Shown here: positions 44,570 through 55,010 of the stretch, piece after piece
Numbering within the stretch: position 1 is the stretch's first letter
Layout: each line of letters begins with the position of its first letter
NCBI GenBank assembly: GCA_948567375.1
Contig: OX419759.1
Span: forward strand, 26,389,493-26,453,492
DNA length: 64,000 nucleotides
Direction of reading: 5' to 3'
From: Lunularia cruciata
Lineage: Eukaryota; Streptophyta; Marchantiopsida; Lunulariales; Lunulariaceae
Made by a program: the position numbers and the translations under genes
Notes under the pieces: model-generated
Database searches by the model: none
Told to the model about the DNA's origin: nothing
The model's input: the letters and a program-made list of their open reading frames with translations, nothing else

Positions 44570-45952
44570 CTTCCAGGAGTGGAGTGGACAGTGAGAAGTT
44601 TTGGATATTGAGTAGGGCTGGCAAGAAGCGTTTCAGGAGTTGACATGGGGTTTCAAAGGAAAAATGTCTTCCAAGAGTTGACAATGAGAAGTTTTGGAAT
44701 TGAGTAGGGCTGGCAGGAAGCATTTTAGGAATTGACATGGGGTTTCGAAGGAGAAATGCCTTCCAAGAGTTGGGTTTACAATAAGAAGTTTCAGAGTTGA
44801 GAGTGCTGGCAGGAAACTCTTCAGGAATTGACATGGGGTTTTGAAGGAAGAATGCCTTCCAGGAGTTGGGTTTACAGTGAGAAGTTTCAGATTTTAGAGG
44901 GCTGGCATGAAACTCTTCAGGAATTGACATGGGGTTTTGAGAAGGAGAAATGCCTTTGAGGAGTTGATTTTCTACAGTGAGAAGTTTTGGGAGTTGAGAG
45001 GGCTGGCAGGAAGCGTTTCAGGAATTGACATGGGGTTTCCAAGGAGAAATGCCATCCAAGAGTTGAGTTTACATTGAGAAATTTCGGGAGTTGAGAAAAA
45101 TGTCTTCCAGGAGTTAACAATGAGAAGTTTCAAGAATTGAGTAGGGCTGGCAGGAAGTGTTTCAAGATTTGACATGGAGGTTTGAAGGAGAAATGCCTTC
45201 CAGGAGTTGAGTTTACAATGAGAAGTTTTCAGGAGTTGAGAAAATTGTCTTCCAGGAGTTGAGTTTACAATGAGAAGTTTTCAGGAGTTGAGAAAAATGT
45301 CTTCCAGGAGTTGAGTTTACAATGAGAAGTTTTTGGGAGTTGAGAAAATGTCTTCCATGAGTTGATAGTGAGAAGTTTTGGGAATTGAGTAGGGCTGGCA
45401 GGAAGCATTTTAGGAATTGACATGGGGTTTTGAAGGAGAAATGCCTTCTAGGAGTTGAGTTTACAGTGAGAAGTTTTGGAAGTTGAAAAAGAAATGTCTT
45501 CCAAGAGTTGATAGTGAGAAGTTTTGGGAATTGAGTAGGGCTGGCAGGAAGCGTTTCAGGAATTAACATGGGGTTGTGAAGGAGAAATGTCTTCCAGATG
45601 TTGAGTTTAAAATGAGAAGTTTTGGAAGTTGAGAAAAATGTCTTCTACGAGTTGATAGTGAGAAGTTTTAGGAATTGGGTAGGGCAAGTAAGAAGCATTT
45701 TAGGAAGTGACATGGGGTTTCAAAGGAGATATGTCTTCCAGGTGTTGAGTTACAGTGAGAAGTTTTGGGAGTTGAGAAAAATGTCTTCCACAAGTTTACA
45801 GTGAGAAGTTTTGAGAGTTGAGAAAAATGTCTTCCAAAAGTTGACAGTGAGAAGTTTCGAGAATTGAGTAAGGCAGGCAGGAAGCGTTTCAGGAATTGAC
45901 ATGGGGTCTCCGAGGACAAATGCCTTCTTGGAGTTGATTTTACAATGAGAAG
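44570..45952 (+). repeat. Tandem array in X, left part
   Basis: About ten units begin near TTGACATGGGGTTT (for example 44642, 44734, 44830, 44936, 45027, 45171, 45419, 45565, 45709 and 45898). Spacings cluster near 92-106 and 144-146 bp, with 189 and 248 as larger classes. The difference comes from extra copies of a 48-52 bp subunit (GAGAAAAATGTCTTCCAGGA plus a GTGAGAAGTTTT stretch). Confidence 0.9.
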
Positions 45953-46754
45953 TGTGAAAATCCGGCAAATATCACTTTTGCGGTAATCGGGTAAGTAAAG
46001 TTTGTTCTTGTAGAGATACGATTCAGAATTGGTCAAATACAAAGTCAAACAGTAACTTGTAGTTCTTCTTGATTTCTTCTTTAATCTCTTAGGTAGAAAC
46101 TACACCCAGAAGAGAGTAACAAGCTCAAAATCTTGACAACTTGTCACAAATACACACACACATAATCACAACATAGCAAATTCTGTCCAAACAACTCTTG
46201 ATTGTGATGATTCAGATTCTCCCAAAGAAAGCACTTCACTATAAAAAACAATTTTGCCTCAGAATTGTGTTCCACCCCTCCACTGAAGGCACAACTTCCT
46301 TGATCTAAATTGCTTCACATCAACTTTGTGCTACACTCAAAAATGCAGAATACTACCAACACTACAATTCCTCTCAGATCTGTCAAGGCATTGCTCCGAT
46401 GCACTTCACTTAGGATCAAACACATAGAATGAAGATCAAGGCTATGGAATCCAACATCCAACAAGCACACTGATTTGCATTTTGAATTTCTCCACACACT
46501 CACAAACACAAACAAAAAATTGACAATCGGAATTAAGCTCAAGCGATGAGCACTGAAAACCAGCACTTTGCTTTATCTATCTTCAGAAATTTGAATACTA
46601 AACAACATAGTACTGCAAATTCTCCCTTTAAATACTGAAGCAAACAGCAGTTCTTCCTACTTATGCACCGCTTCCTAACATCTCTTCCTACCTGCAGATC
46701 CAAACTGACAATCCATCTTTTCATATCTGCCTCTTCCGATCTCAAAATTGATAC

Positions 46755-47267
46755 TTACAGCGATCTGATGTCTACCTCATCATCGGCTTCCAAACCCAAT
46801 GATCTTCCTACCACTTCTCCTTCTTTGGGTGTATCTACAACTACTAATTCCTTCACTATTTCTGCTACTTCTACACTAGGAACTACAATTGTACTAAGGA
46901 GTGACTTATCTAACTCTTTATCTCTTGATCCACTCCTCTCTAATGTGTCAAATAACAAGTACAATGACACCTCTACTCCAATTTCTGCAACATCGGACTT
47001 CCTCTCTGCTGTCACACTATTCCTAATTTTCTCTAACTCTGAATTGACTAAATCTAATCTGAGACTAACGTTGTCCTCTACTTCTAACATCTTCCTATCT
47101 ACTCTCTCCCTCAATTGGATCAGCAAAATATTCATATCTACATCTTTAACTCTCCTCTTCCGAGTTTCTTGTACAAGCAACTTGAGTTCATGCAAATGTG
47201 CCTCTTCTAATCTCCCTTCAGCCTCAGTGTACAGCATAGCTTTCAATTTGCCTACTACATCTCCCAT
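46755..47267 (-). CDS. S1 coiled-coil protein segment (unidentified)
   Basis: This 170-residue frame is rich in charged residues. Its C-terminal half, from VSLYLLFDTLERSG to DEVDIRSL, matches the S2 frame at 59713-60099 (MSLELPMETLEKSG to DKVDIRSD), including the stop. The N-terminal half (EEAHLHELKLLVQETRKRR) looks helical. I do not recognise the family. Conservation of the frame between two copies suggests it was coding once. Confidence 0.55.
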   Translation of the reverse strand: MGDVVGKLKAMLYTEAEGRLEEAHLHELKLLVQETRKRRVKDVDMNILLIQLRERVDRKMLEVEDNVSLRLDLVNSELEKIRNSVTAERKSDVAEIGVEVSLYLLFDTLERSGSRDKELDKSLLSTIVVPSVEVAEIVKELVVVDTPKEGEVVGRSLGLEADDEVDIRSL

Positions 47268-47414
47268 CGATTCCGACTCATACCCTTGAGATTGCTCTGC
47301 CTTTACTTCTTCACTTTACATCTTGAGCTCGTCTTCGTACTCAACAGCAAGCATCTTCTTCTCCTCCGCATATTGTGAACTTTGTAGCTCCGCACTCTGC
47401 ACCAGCTCATGCAA

Positions 47415-48445
47415 TCATTCTTCTTCTTCATGCCTGACTGCTAACTCCCTCTGCCATGCGTGATCCTTCCCAGCTGCACTCTTCTTCAAGCTGTCCAACT
47501 CCTGCTCCATTATTGTTGTTGTTGCCTTCAAATGAATATTCTTGATGGGCACATCACTCACTTCCTCCTTCATTTTGCTCAGCCACATTGCCTGCTCCTT
47601 CAATTCCCTTGCTTGCTTCTGCATGTCTTTCTTTCTTGACTTGCAACTCTCTTGTAACATCTCAAAAGTCTTCTTCTTCAAGACTTCATCCCTCCAAAGT
47701 TCTTCAATTTCTTCATTTCTTCAGACTTGTTGCTCCTACAACCCCTTCACTTCACTCAACAGATGCTTCACCACATGCAACTCATTCATCACCTTTCTAT
47801 GATCTTGGGGAATTACTTTTTGATGCTCCTTCAGTAGCTCCAGCAACTATGTGACAACCTTTGTTAGATACAATATCCCACTAAAGTTATCTTTGTTGTT
47901 GTACTTCAGCTCCTCCATCGGCTCCTTTTGCTGAAGTCGTGATCTTTGTATCTTCATAGACACCGCTTCTGAACTCTCTTCTCCTTTACCAATTGAACTC
48001 GGCCCCGTAGGATACTCCTCCTTTTCCTCTAGTCTTTGCTTGTCCACCACCAGGGCTACGCAATGACTCGTTGTTCCAAGTACTTTGTCAATCATCGCAT
48101 AACAAGCTTCACTGACTCCAACCGCTTGCTGAACCTCAAGTTCCCCCTCACTCTCGCTTCCAGACTCCTCACTTTGTAAGGTGAGTTCATCCTCTTCTGA
48201 TTCCTCTCCTTGCGACTATGTTTCTTCTTTAGACTCTGATTCCAATGATGCTTCTCTCACCATCTTCTTACTCTGCACAACCAGTCTTTGAGTCTTCCTT
48301 TGAGCTAGAGGTGACTTTGCTTCTTCGGGTTTACTGCACTTCTTCTTCTTTGGACTTGTGACTTCTTCCATCTTCCTTTGTCCCATCTTCAAGAAGTGTT
48401 CATCATTGGCTCGCATGTGTGTCATATATTTGCTCTTCTTCATCC
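47415..48445 (-). pseudogene. S1 charged/coiled-coil region (broken frames)
   Basis: Short frames at 47681-47415 (KKKTFEMLQESCKSRKKDMQKQ), 48095-47847 and 48443-48216 (KKKKCSKPEEAKSPLAQRKT) look like successive parts of one Lys/Glu-rich protein interrupted by shifts. There is no known domain. Confidence 0.45.
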
Positions 48446-49580
48446 GCTTCCTATCTTAAATGAGGATGGAAATGGGACACCATGCGATGCCTCTCCTCCA
48501 CTGTTAGCAAATTCAACCCAAAGTAGAAGTGTATTGAAAATGGTGCAAAATAATGGGGAGGCGAACCTATCCTCCAATTGATCACCATCTGCCTCATTTG
48601 GTGGTGAAAACCCTTTGCCCAATTCACCTTTACCCCTGCAAACATCTAGTGGAAGAAGACCACTTGCTGCATGTTCACGTAAGTTGTTTGTTCTAGCTTG
48701 AACATGGCCATAATCGCCCCCATGATACTTCTCCTAATCAGATCCCGATAGGACTCCACCTTGTAGCCATTTGTGGTTCTCGGAGCAAAGAAAGAGTTTT
48801 GGATTTCCCCCGTCTCTTTTGTAGCATCACACTTCCGATAAAAGGTGAGCCCTGTCATTTCTCCTGCTTCCTTCCCCAACACTAACCTCCAATCCAACTC
48901 AGTCCATCGAGCCGGATTTCCTCTCTTCCCTTCAACTTCGGGGCCCTCCTCACAATTACTGGCAGCTACCTCTGCCATCATTCTTGGGAAACTAAAATTC
49001 TAGTTCCATGCTAAAAATGTGATACAAAGTCTATTCAAGACCTTGATTTTGGCTACCACATCTAACCTACAAATTGCAAAACTTTGCACCACCAGAGCAT
49101 TTGTGATCTTCTTCGCCATGATCTGCTCTCTTGTTCTTCGACACTGAAAAATGATGCCCTCTTCTAGATGAGACACTCTAACCCCTTCTGGATTTTGGAA
49201 AATTGCACTCTCAATTGGCTTCCGGACATGCATTACTGCATGATAACTACTCAAAGGAATTGGAAATTTACTTGGCATATTCAACTTATCCCTACGCAAT
49301 CGCAATTTTATATTAACCCGAATTGCAGTCATTCTTCAGTTGATTTCAAATTTGACTTCCCTTCTTCTACGTGTTGATGTCCAGTCATTTTCAAGACATG
49401 CTTCTTCTGCTTCTACCATTTCTTGAAGTGTACTTTCTTGCCACGTACCAAGGTTGTTAGACAGTCTTTGTATCACCTGCGCTTTCCAACAAAAAGACAA
49501 TGCTCTTTGGACTTTTTTCCGTTGTACCTCTCTTGTGAGTACCTCCATCATTGGATCCAATCCCGCCTTCTTTGGATTTC
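48440..49580 (-). pseudogene. S1 N-terminal protein segments (unidentified)
   Basis: Minus-strand frames at 49560-49336, 49332-49000 and 48981-48646, then 48645-48451, follow each other. Segments such as ARWTELDWRLVLGKEAGEMTG, MGAIMAMFKLEQTTYVNMQQ and KVNWAKGFHHQMRQMVINW look like a folded plant-type protein rather than gag. I cannot name the family. It may be host sequence captured by the element. Confidence 0.45.
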
Positions 49581-49686
49581 CTCCAAAGTCACTTCCATCT
49601 ATTCTTCTTTTGCAATTCTGCTTTCCGTGCTTACTTCTTCCCTCAAATGCTAATAAACAAAAAAAACAAAAAATGTGGGCACCACA

Positions 49687-50735
49687 AGAAGTTTTGGGAG
49701 TTGAGAAAAATGTCTTACAAAAGTTGACAATGAGAAGTTTTGGGAATTAAGTAGGGCTGGCGGGAAGTGTTTCAAGATTTGACATGCAGTTTCAAAGGAG
49801 AAATGCCTTTAAGGAGTTGAATTTATAGTGAGAAGTTTTTGGGAGTTGAGAAAAATGTCTTCTAGGAGTTGAGTTTACAGTGAGAAGTTTTCAAGAGTTG
49901 AGAAAAATATCTTCCATGAGTTGATAGTGAGAAGTTTTGGGAATTGAGTAGGGCTAGCAGGAAGCGTTTTAGGAATTGACATGGGGTTTTGAAGGAGAAA
50001 TGCCTTCTAGGAGTTGAGTTTACAGTGAGAAGTTTTGGAAGTTGAAAAAAAAATGTCTTCCAGAAGTTGACAATGAGAAGTGTAGGGAATTGAGTAGGGC
50101 TGGCAGGAAGCGTTTCAGGAATTGACATGGGGTTGCAAAGGAGAAATGCCTTCCAGGAGTTGAGAAAATGTCTTCCAGGAGTTGACAGTGAAAAGTTTCT
50201 GGAATTAGGTAAGGCTGGTAGGAAGTGTTTCTGGAAGTGACATGGGGTTTAAAGAGAGACATGCCTTCTAGGAGTTGAGTTTACAGTGAGAAGTTTTGGG
50301 AGTTGAGAAAAATGTCTTCCAGGAGTGGACAGTGAGAAGTTTCAAGAATTGGGTAGGGCTGGCAGGAAGCTTTTCAGGAATTGACATGGGGTTTCAAAGG
50401 AGACATGCCTTCCAGGAGTTGAGTTTACAGTGAGAAGTTTCGGGAGTTGAGAAAAATGTCTTCCAAGAGTTGACAATGAGAAGTGTCGGGAATTGAGTAG
50501 GGTTGGAAGGAAGCGTTTCATGAATTGACATAGGGTTTCAAAGGAGAAATGCCTTCCAAGAGTTGAGTTTATAGTGAGAAGTTTTGGGAGTTGAGAAAAA
50601 TGTCTTCCAAGAGTTGATTTTCTATAGTGAGAAGTTTCGGGAGTTGAGAGGGCTGGCAAGAAGCTCTTCCTGAATTGCCATGGAGTTTCAAGAACAAGAA
50701 ATGCCTTCCAGGAGTTGAGAGGGCTGATAGTAGGG
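49687..50735 (+). repeat. Tandem array in X, right part
   Basis: This continues the 44570-45952 array after S1: the same GACATGGGG units at about 49781, 49978, 50124, 50239, 50383 and 50527, spacing 115-197 bp, centred on 144. Confidence 0.9.
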
Positions 50736-51215
50736 CTTCGGGAAGAAATTGAAGGTTTACAGAGAGGTTTTGGCAGGAAGTTTTTTTTGAGAGATCAAAA
50801 AGCTGTAGAGGAGTTTTGAGAAGTGACATGGAATTTTTGGAAGAGAAAATGTTTTGAGGAGAAATGTTTGCAGGAGAACAATGAGGGTTTGGGAAGAAAT
50901 TGAAGGTTTACAGAAAAGGTTTGGCAGTAAGTTTTTTTTTGAGAGATAAAAAAGCTGTAGAGGAGTTTTGAGAAGTGACAAGGAATTTTTTAAAGAGAAA
51001 ATGTTTTGAGGAGAAATGTTTGCAAGAGAACAGTGAGGGTTTGGGAAGAAATTGAAGGTTTACAGAGAGGTTTTGGCAGGAATTATTTTATTTTTTTGAG
51101 AGATTAGAAAGCTGCAGAGGAGTTTTGAGAAGTAACAGGGAATTTTTGGAAGAGAAAATGATTTGAGGAGAAATGTTTGCAGGAGAATAGTGAGGATTCG
51201 GGAAGAAATTGAAGG
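50735..51215 (+). repeat. Second tandem array in X, period about 152 bp
   Basis: GGAAGAAATTGAAGG recurs at 50741, 50892, 51044 and 51201. Each unit also contains GGTTTACAG, a T-rich run, GAGAGAT, AAGCTG and GAGGAGAAATGTTTGCA. The unit seems related in wording to the first array (GAAGTGACATGG). Confidence 0.9.
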
Positions 51216-51979
51216 AAGAGCATCAAGGAGAAGAGAGAAGAAAGGAATAGAAATTGAATAAGATCTTGGATCATCAAAAGGGAGAGAGAAAAGGTGGTCT
51301 TGGATGAAAGAAAAGATCAAGGGAGGTCAAGAATTGGAATGCGAGGAGAGAAATACTCAAGAAGGAGACCGCATGGACCCACAGTGACAGGATGGAGAAA
51401 CTAAAGGAGTTCTGCCAAGCAGTGAAGACTTAGAGACATCAAGCAGCTGCAACCAGAAAGCCAAAGACTGTAAGGGATAGGAGTTAGGACCAAGCTGACT
51501 TTGTGTTCTATACATGCTTGACCAGGCAGTGTGTTTAGATGCAAACATTGTGCAGTCAGGTCTGCTTGATCATCCTGAAAAGTTATGGATTTGAAACTTG
51601 GTGTGAAGTTGGAAGTGACTTTTCCCATTATTGAATGTGAGTGTACAACAATAAGACACAATAATAAGAATGGAATAAACGCCATGGTATTCAGCTAGGC
51701 TGCAAAATTCAACAAGTATATGGAGCAAAATTTTGGAGTTGAGTCAGTTGCATGACCTATGGACTAGTCTCCACCCTCCCAAGAAGGTTAGAGTGAGAAA
51801 TAGTCTAGAACAATGCTCAGGAACATTAGGTGCAAAACATCAGCAAAAAGTCTGCCAAAAGAGGATGTTGTCACAAAGCTGGAAACAAAACCAGTGCCGA
51901 GCTTATGATGAACAAGCCAGCATAAGCACAAGCAGCCAAGTGCTCGGTGCAATCTCGAGACCTTACAATCCCCGTGACA
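51216..51979. other. X right end, unassigned
   Basis: Single-copy, moderately GC-balanced sequence ending CCGTGACA. There is no open frame above 95 codons with family likeness and no match to the X left end. Confidence 0.4.
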
Positions 51980-52049
51980 ACTGTGGATGTGTTGTTTTTA
52001 TGTGTTGGTAAATTAGATAAATTAGGTGTGGTATGATAGAGTAGCAACC

Positions 52050-52960
52050 ATGGCGGCAATACCCAATGTTATCCTTGCTATGCAACAACAAATCAAGCAC
52101 CTTACTCAATTGTTGGATGAATGAGATCTTTGACGACAAGAGCAGGTGGAGAGAGTACCAATTCAAGAAGGAGAAGATTGGATCAGATTCCCTAAACCCA
52201 AGGTATTTGAAAGCAAGAATCTTTTGGGTGTAGTGGAGAATTTTGTGTTTGATTGTGAACGTTATTTTGAAGCGACCAATCTACAAGACAAGCAAAAATA
52301 GATTCTCTTGGCTTCTAGCCAATTGGATGGAGTAGCAAAGTTATGGTAGAAATTCAGAGTAGAGCAAGTTGAACGACAAATGGTTGCACTAATCTTGACA
52401 TGAGCAAAATTCAAGAGCGCAATAATTAGTCAATTCCAAGCTATAAATGCCACACGAGTTGCACGTGATAAGTTGGCAGAGTTGAAATAGATTGGCTCTG
52501 TAAGAAGTTACATCATGCAGTTCCAAAACACCATCATGCAAATTCAAGATATATTAGAAAGTGAAGCTTTGGATTGATTTGTGAGGGGCTTGAAGGCAAG
52601 AACCAAATTAGAGGTAACCATGCAAGAGCCACAACACTTGGAGGAAGCCATGCGGTTGGCCAAACGTTTTGAGTCCTTGGTAGCAACAACTTGGCCTTGA
52701 CCTCGACCTTCACAAAGCCTACCAATACACTACACACAAGTGGAGGGCCTAGCACCAATGGAAATTGATGCCATTCAACAAAGACCACTTGATACGGCAG
52801 ATAGAGAGAAATTGCAACAAAATGGTGGTTGTTTTTATTGTCACCAATTGGAGCATTGCATTGTTGAATGTCCACTCAAGAATGGATGACCTCGACAAGT
52901 TGCCTAGGTGAAGGTTGTGGAGCAGAATGATCAGGGAAACAAGGAATCCTAGTAGGAGAT
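52050..52960 (+). pseudogene. E3 gag with zinc knuckle
   Basis: It starts with the ATG at 52050 (MAAIPNVILAMQQQIKHL). The gag domain runs to about 52690, and a CCHC knuckle CFYCHQLEHCIVEC lies at 52830-52871. About ten stops interrupt the frame. By comparison with E1 and E2 they sit at Trp, Gln or Arg codons, as expected from C-to-T decay. Confidence 0.85.
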
Positions 52961-53380
52961 TTTGAGCCGCCTACTACGAGCTTGATTAGTTCCAATGGGA
53001 TTGAAGGCTCGACCTTTGCAAGTTTGCTTCACTTGCAAGGTACAATATCTAATTGGGGTTGTAGGATTTTGGTTGATTTTGGAAGTTCAGAGAATTGCAT
53101 GTCTATGCAAGTAGCATAGGAATTGGGTATTCCTATCAAGCTAATGATTTGAAGTAGTTTGATATTGGCAGATGGTAGAAAGGGTTCTACATTCCGCACC
53201 TCGCATCTTGTTACCTTCAAGATTGGGAAGGAGTATTTGGAGTGTATGAGGTTTGTAGTGGCACCTCTACACTATGATATCATTCTGGGTCTACCTTGGC
53301 TTGAATATCATAAGGTTCAATTTGATTGGACCCGATGCAAATTCAAGTACAACACCAAGGTAGGAATTCCCGATTAGGTT
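52961..53380 (+). pseudogene. E3 aspartic protease
   Basis: ILVDFGSS (Asp-Ser-Gly changed to Asp-Phe-Gly, near 53070) is followed by SLILADGRKGSTFRTSHL and APLHYDIILGLPWLEYH. A single base missing near 53337 (CGATGCAAATT, versus CGATGCCAAATT in E1) shifts the frame relative to RT. Confidence 0.85.
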
Positions 53381-53409
53381 GTCTGGCACCTCCGAGTAAG
53401 ACACCTAAG

Positions 53410-53595
53410 AATCATCAGTCCCAAGATGGGAACTTTGCTGAGAAGGTAGCTATAGAGCAAACTTGGAAGGGAAATGAGTCCCAAGATGGGAAGCTTGCCA
53501 AGAAGGCAACCAAGGAGCAAGCTTGGAAGAGAGATGAGTCCCTAGAAGAGAAGTTTGTTAGTAAAGTAGCCATAGAGCAAGCTTTGTAGGAAGAT
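53410..53595 (+). repeat. Three-unit repeat between protease and RT (E3)
   Basis: Variants of SQDG-F-KVAIEQ-W occur three times (about 20 residues per unit) at roughly 53421, 53481 and 53541. The region may be a flexible spacer that grew by duplication. Confidence 0.85.
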
Positions 53596-53599
53596 AAGT

Positions 53600-54480
53600 T
53601 TGTATTTGCAGTGTGGATCAAGCCAATTGCACAAGAACAATTTGTGGAGTGCCAAGAGCCTCATCAAGCAATGGTTGATTGGATAGTTAAGGAGTTTTCA
53701 AATGTGTTTCCAAATGATCTGCCAAAGGGATTACCCTCTGATCAAGGTATGCCCTTCAAGATTGAGCTATTGCCAAGGAGTACTCCAATGAGTAGACTGA
53801 TCTATCGGCTCTCACCAAAGGAGTTGTGAACAACACTTATAAATTTGTTGGAGAAGGACTTCATACGACATAGTACCTCTCCTTGGGGAGCACCGGTACT
53901 ATTTGTTCCAAAGAAGGATGGAAGACTTCATTTATGTATTGATTATCGTGGGCTCAATAAGCAAACTATGAAGAATGCATATCCCTTGCCCCGGATCAAT
54001 GACTTGCTTGATCAACTAAGTGGAGCACGCTACTTTTCCAAGTTGGATCTTTGTAGTGGCTATTGGCAAATTCCTATTGATAGAGAGGATGTGCAAAAGA
54101 CTGCCTTTCACACCAAGTATGGGCATTTTGAGTGGAGAGTTCTACCTTTCGGACTCACTAATACTCCAACAGTCTTCATGGATCAAATGCATCGGGTGTT
54201 GGATGGACTATTGGAGTAGTCCATGGTGGTGCTCTTGGATGATATCTTAATCTATAGCAAGACAAAGGCAGAACACGTGAATCATGTACAAGAAGTCCTA
54301 AGACGACTACAACAATGGAAAATTTTACTGCAAGAAGTCAAAGTGTGCCTTTTGGCAGAAAGAGGTTACCTTCTTGGATCATATGATCTCATCAGAGGAG
54401 ATCAAGATGGAGGAAGAGAAAATCAAGGCCATTACTGATTAGTCTACCCTGAAAGATGCTATAGAAGTACGGGCATTCAA
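53600..54480 (+). pseudogene. E3 reverse transcriptase
   Basis: In one main frame: [74 protein letters not shown] and VVLLDDILIYSKTK, with the catalytic Asp pair at 54238-54243. Stops occur at about 53587, 53827 and 54217. A shift occurs near 54330. Confidence 0.9.
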
Positions 54481-55010
54481 TGGATTTGCCAGTTTTTACC
54501 GATGGTTCATCCATTATTATCCTCATGTGGCTACACCATTGACTGACCTCTTGGGAAAGAACTCAAGCTTCCAGTGGACCACCAAGCATGAAAAATCATT
54601 CCTGAAGTTAAAGCATATGGTGTCTTCAAGACCCATTCTTTAACCATATGATCCTCAACTACCTTGTGTGGTTGATTTTGATGCTTCTAACTTTGCAATT
54701 GGAGCCGTGTTGCAACAAGAATTCCCAAATGGACTCCATCCTATTGCCTTTGTGTCTTGCCGACTCAATATGGCTAAACAAAACTACTCTGCTTGAGATT
54801 GAGAACAACTTGCAATGGTATATGCCACCAAGGTATGGAGGCATTACCTCTTGGAGAAATAAGTGATCATGCAAACTGATCACAAACCATTGTTGCAGAC
54901 CTTACACTTGGAACAAATGAAGAGTTGACATCATTGATGGGAGGAACAACTCCAATTGTATGACATCAAACTTGAGTATAAACCAGGTCGGTTCCATGTC
55001 ATCCCTGATG
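54481..55010 (+). pseudogene. E3 RNase H
   Basis: VDFDASNFAIGAVLQQEF, HPIAFVSCRLN and QTDHKPLLQTLHLEQ are readable between 54665 and 54920 with shifts. It ends near LEYKPGRFHVIPDALSRQPD (54965-55025), the start of the integrase linker. Confidence 0.82.

Larger units (their letters stand above)
45953..49686 (-). mobile_element. S1: 3.7 kb S-family insertion inside the X array
   Basis: It starts TGTGGTGCCCACA on the minus strand and ends TTTTCACA, flanked by AGAAG on both sides (45948-45952 and 49687-49691), a perfect 5-bp duplication. The last 900 bp (45953-46800) match S2 (60080-60884) in opposite orientation. Several minus-strand open frames lie inside. No RT or integrase and no terminal repeats are seen, so it is either a long solo LTR or a non-autonomous element carrying its own ORF. 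Confidence 0.85.
44241..51979 (+). mobile_element. X: insertion of about 4.0 kb with satellite-like arrays, holding S1
   Basis: It starts TGTCATAGGG and ends CCGTGACA. It interrupts the E3 gag leader exactly: sequence before it (GGAGAACGG) and after it (ACTGTGGATG) joins to the uninterrupted sequence seen in E1 and E2. The AACGG/AACTG flank is an imperfect 4-5 bp duplication. No RT, integrase or terminal repeat is seen. It holds two tandem arrays and, within the first, S1 (45953-49686). Without S1 it is about 4000 bp. It may be a very long solo LTR or a non-autonomous element. The orientation is arbitrary. Confidence 0.75.

Noticed and set aside
44553-45569. Long minus-strand frames with repeated SIPE-LPAS and NFSLST-GRHF peptides
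   Set aside because: They are open only because the tandem array is repeated; the unit length is often not a multiple of three, the frame changes between units, and nothing resembles a known domain.
46663-47289. 208-residue Ser/Thr-rich plus-strand frame
   Set aside because: It is antisense to the minus-strand S1 frame, whose homologue in S2 supports the minus strand as the coding one; Ser/Thr richness is a by-product of the complementary codons.
44570-50735. Possible CRISPR-like or phage repeat array
   Set aside because: Units are contiguous and variable in length, with no unique spacers, and the sequence is eukaryotic.
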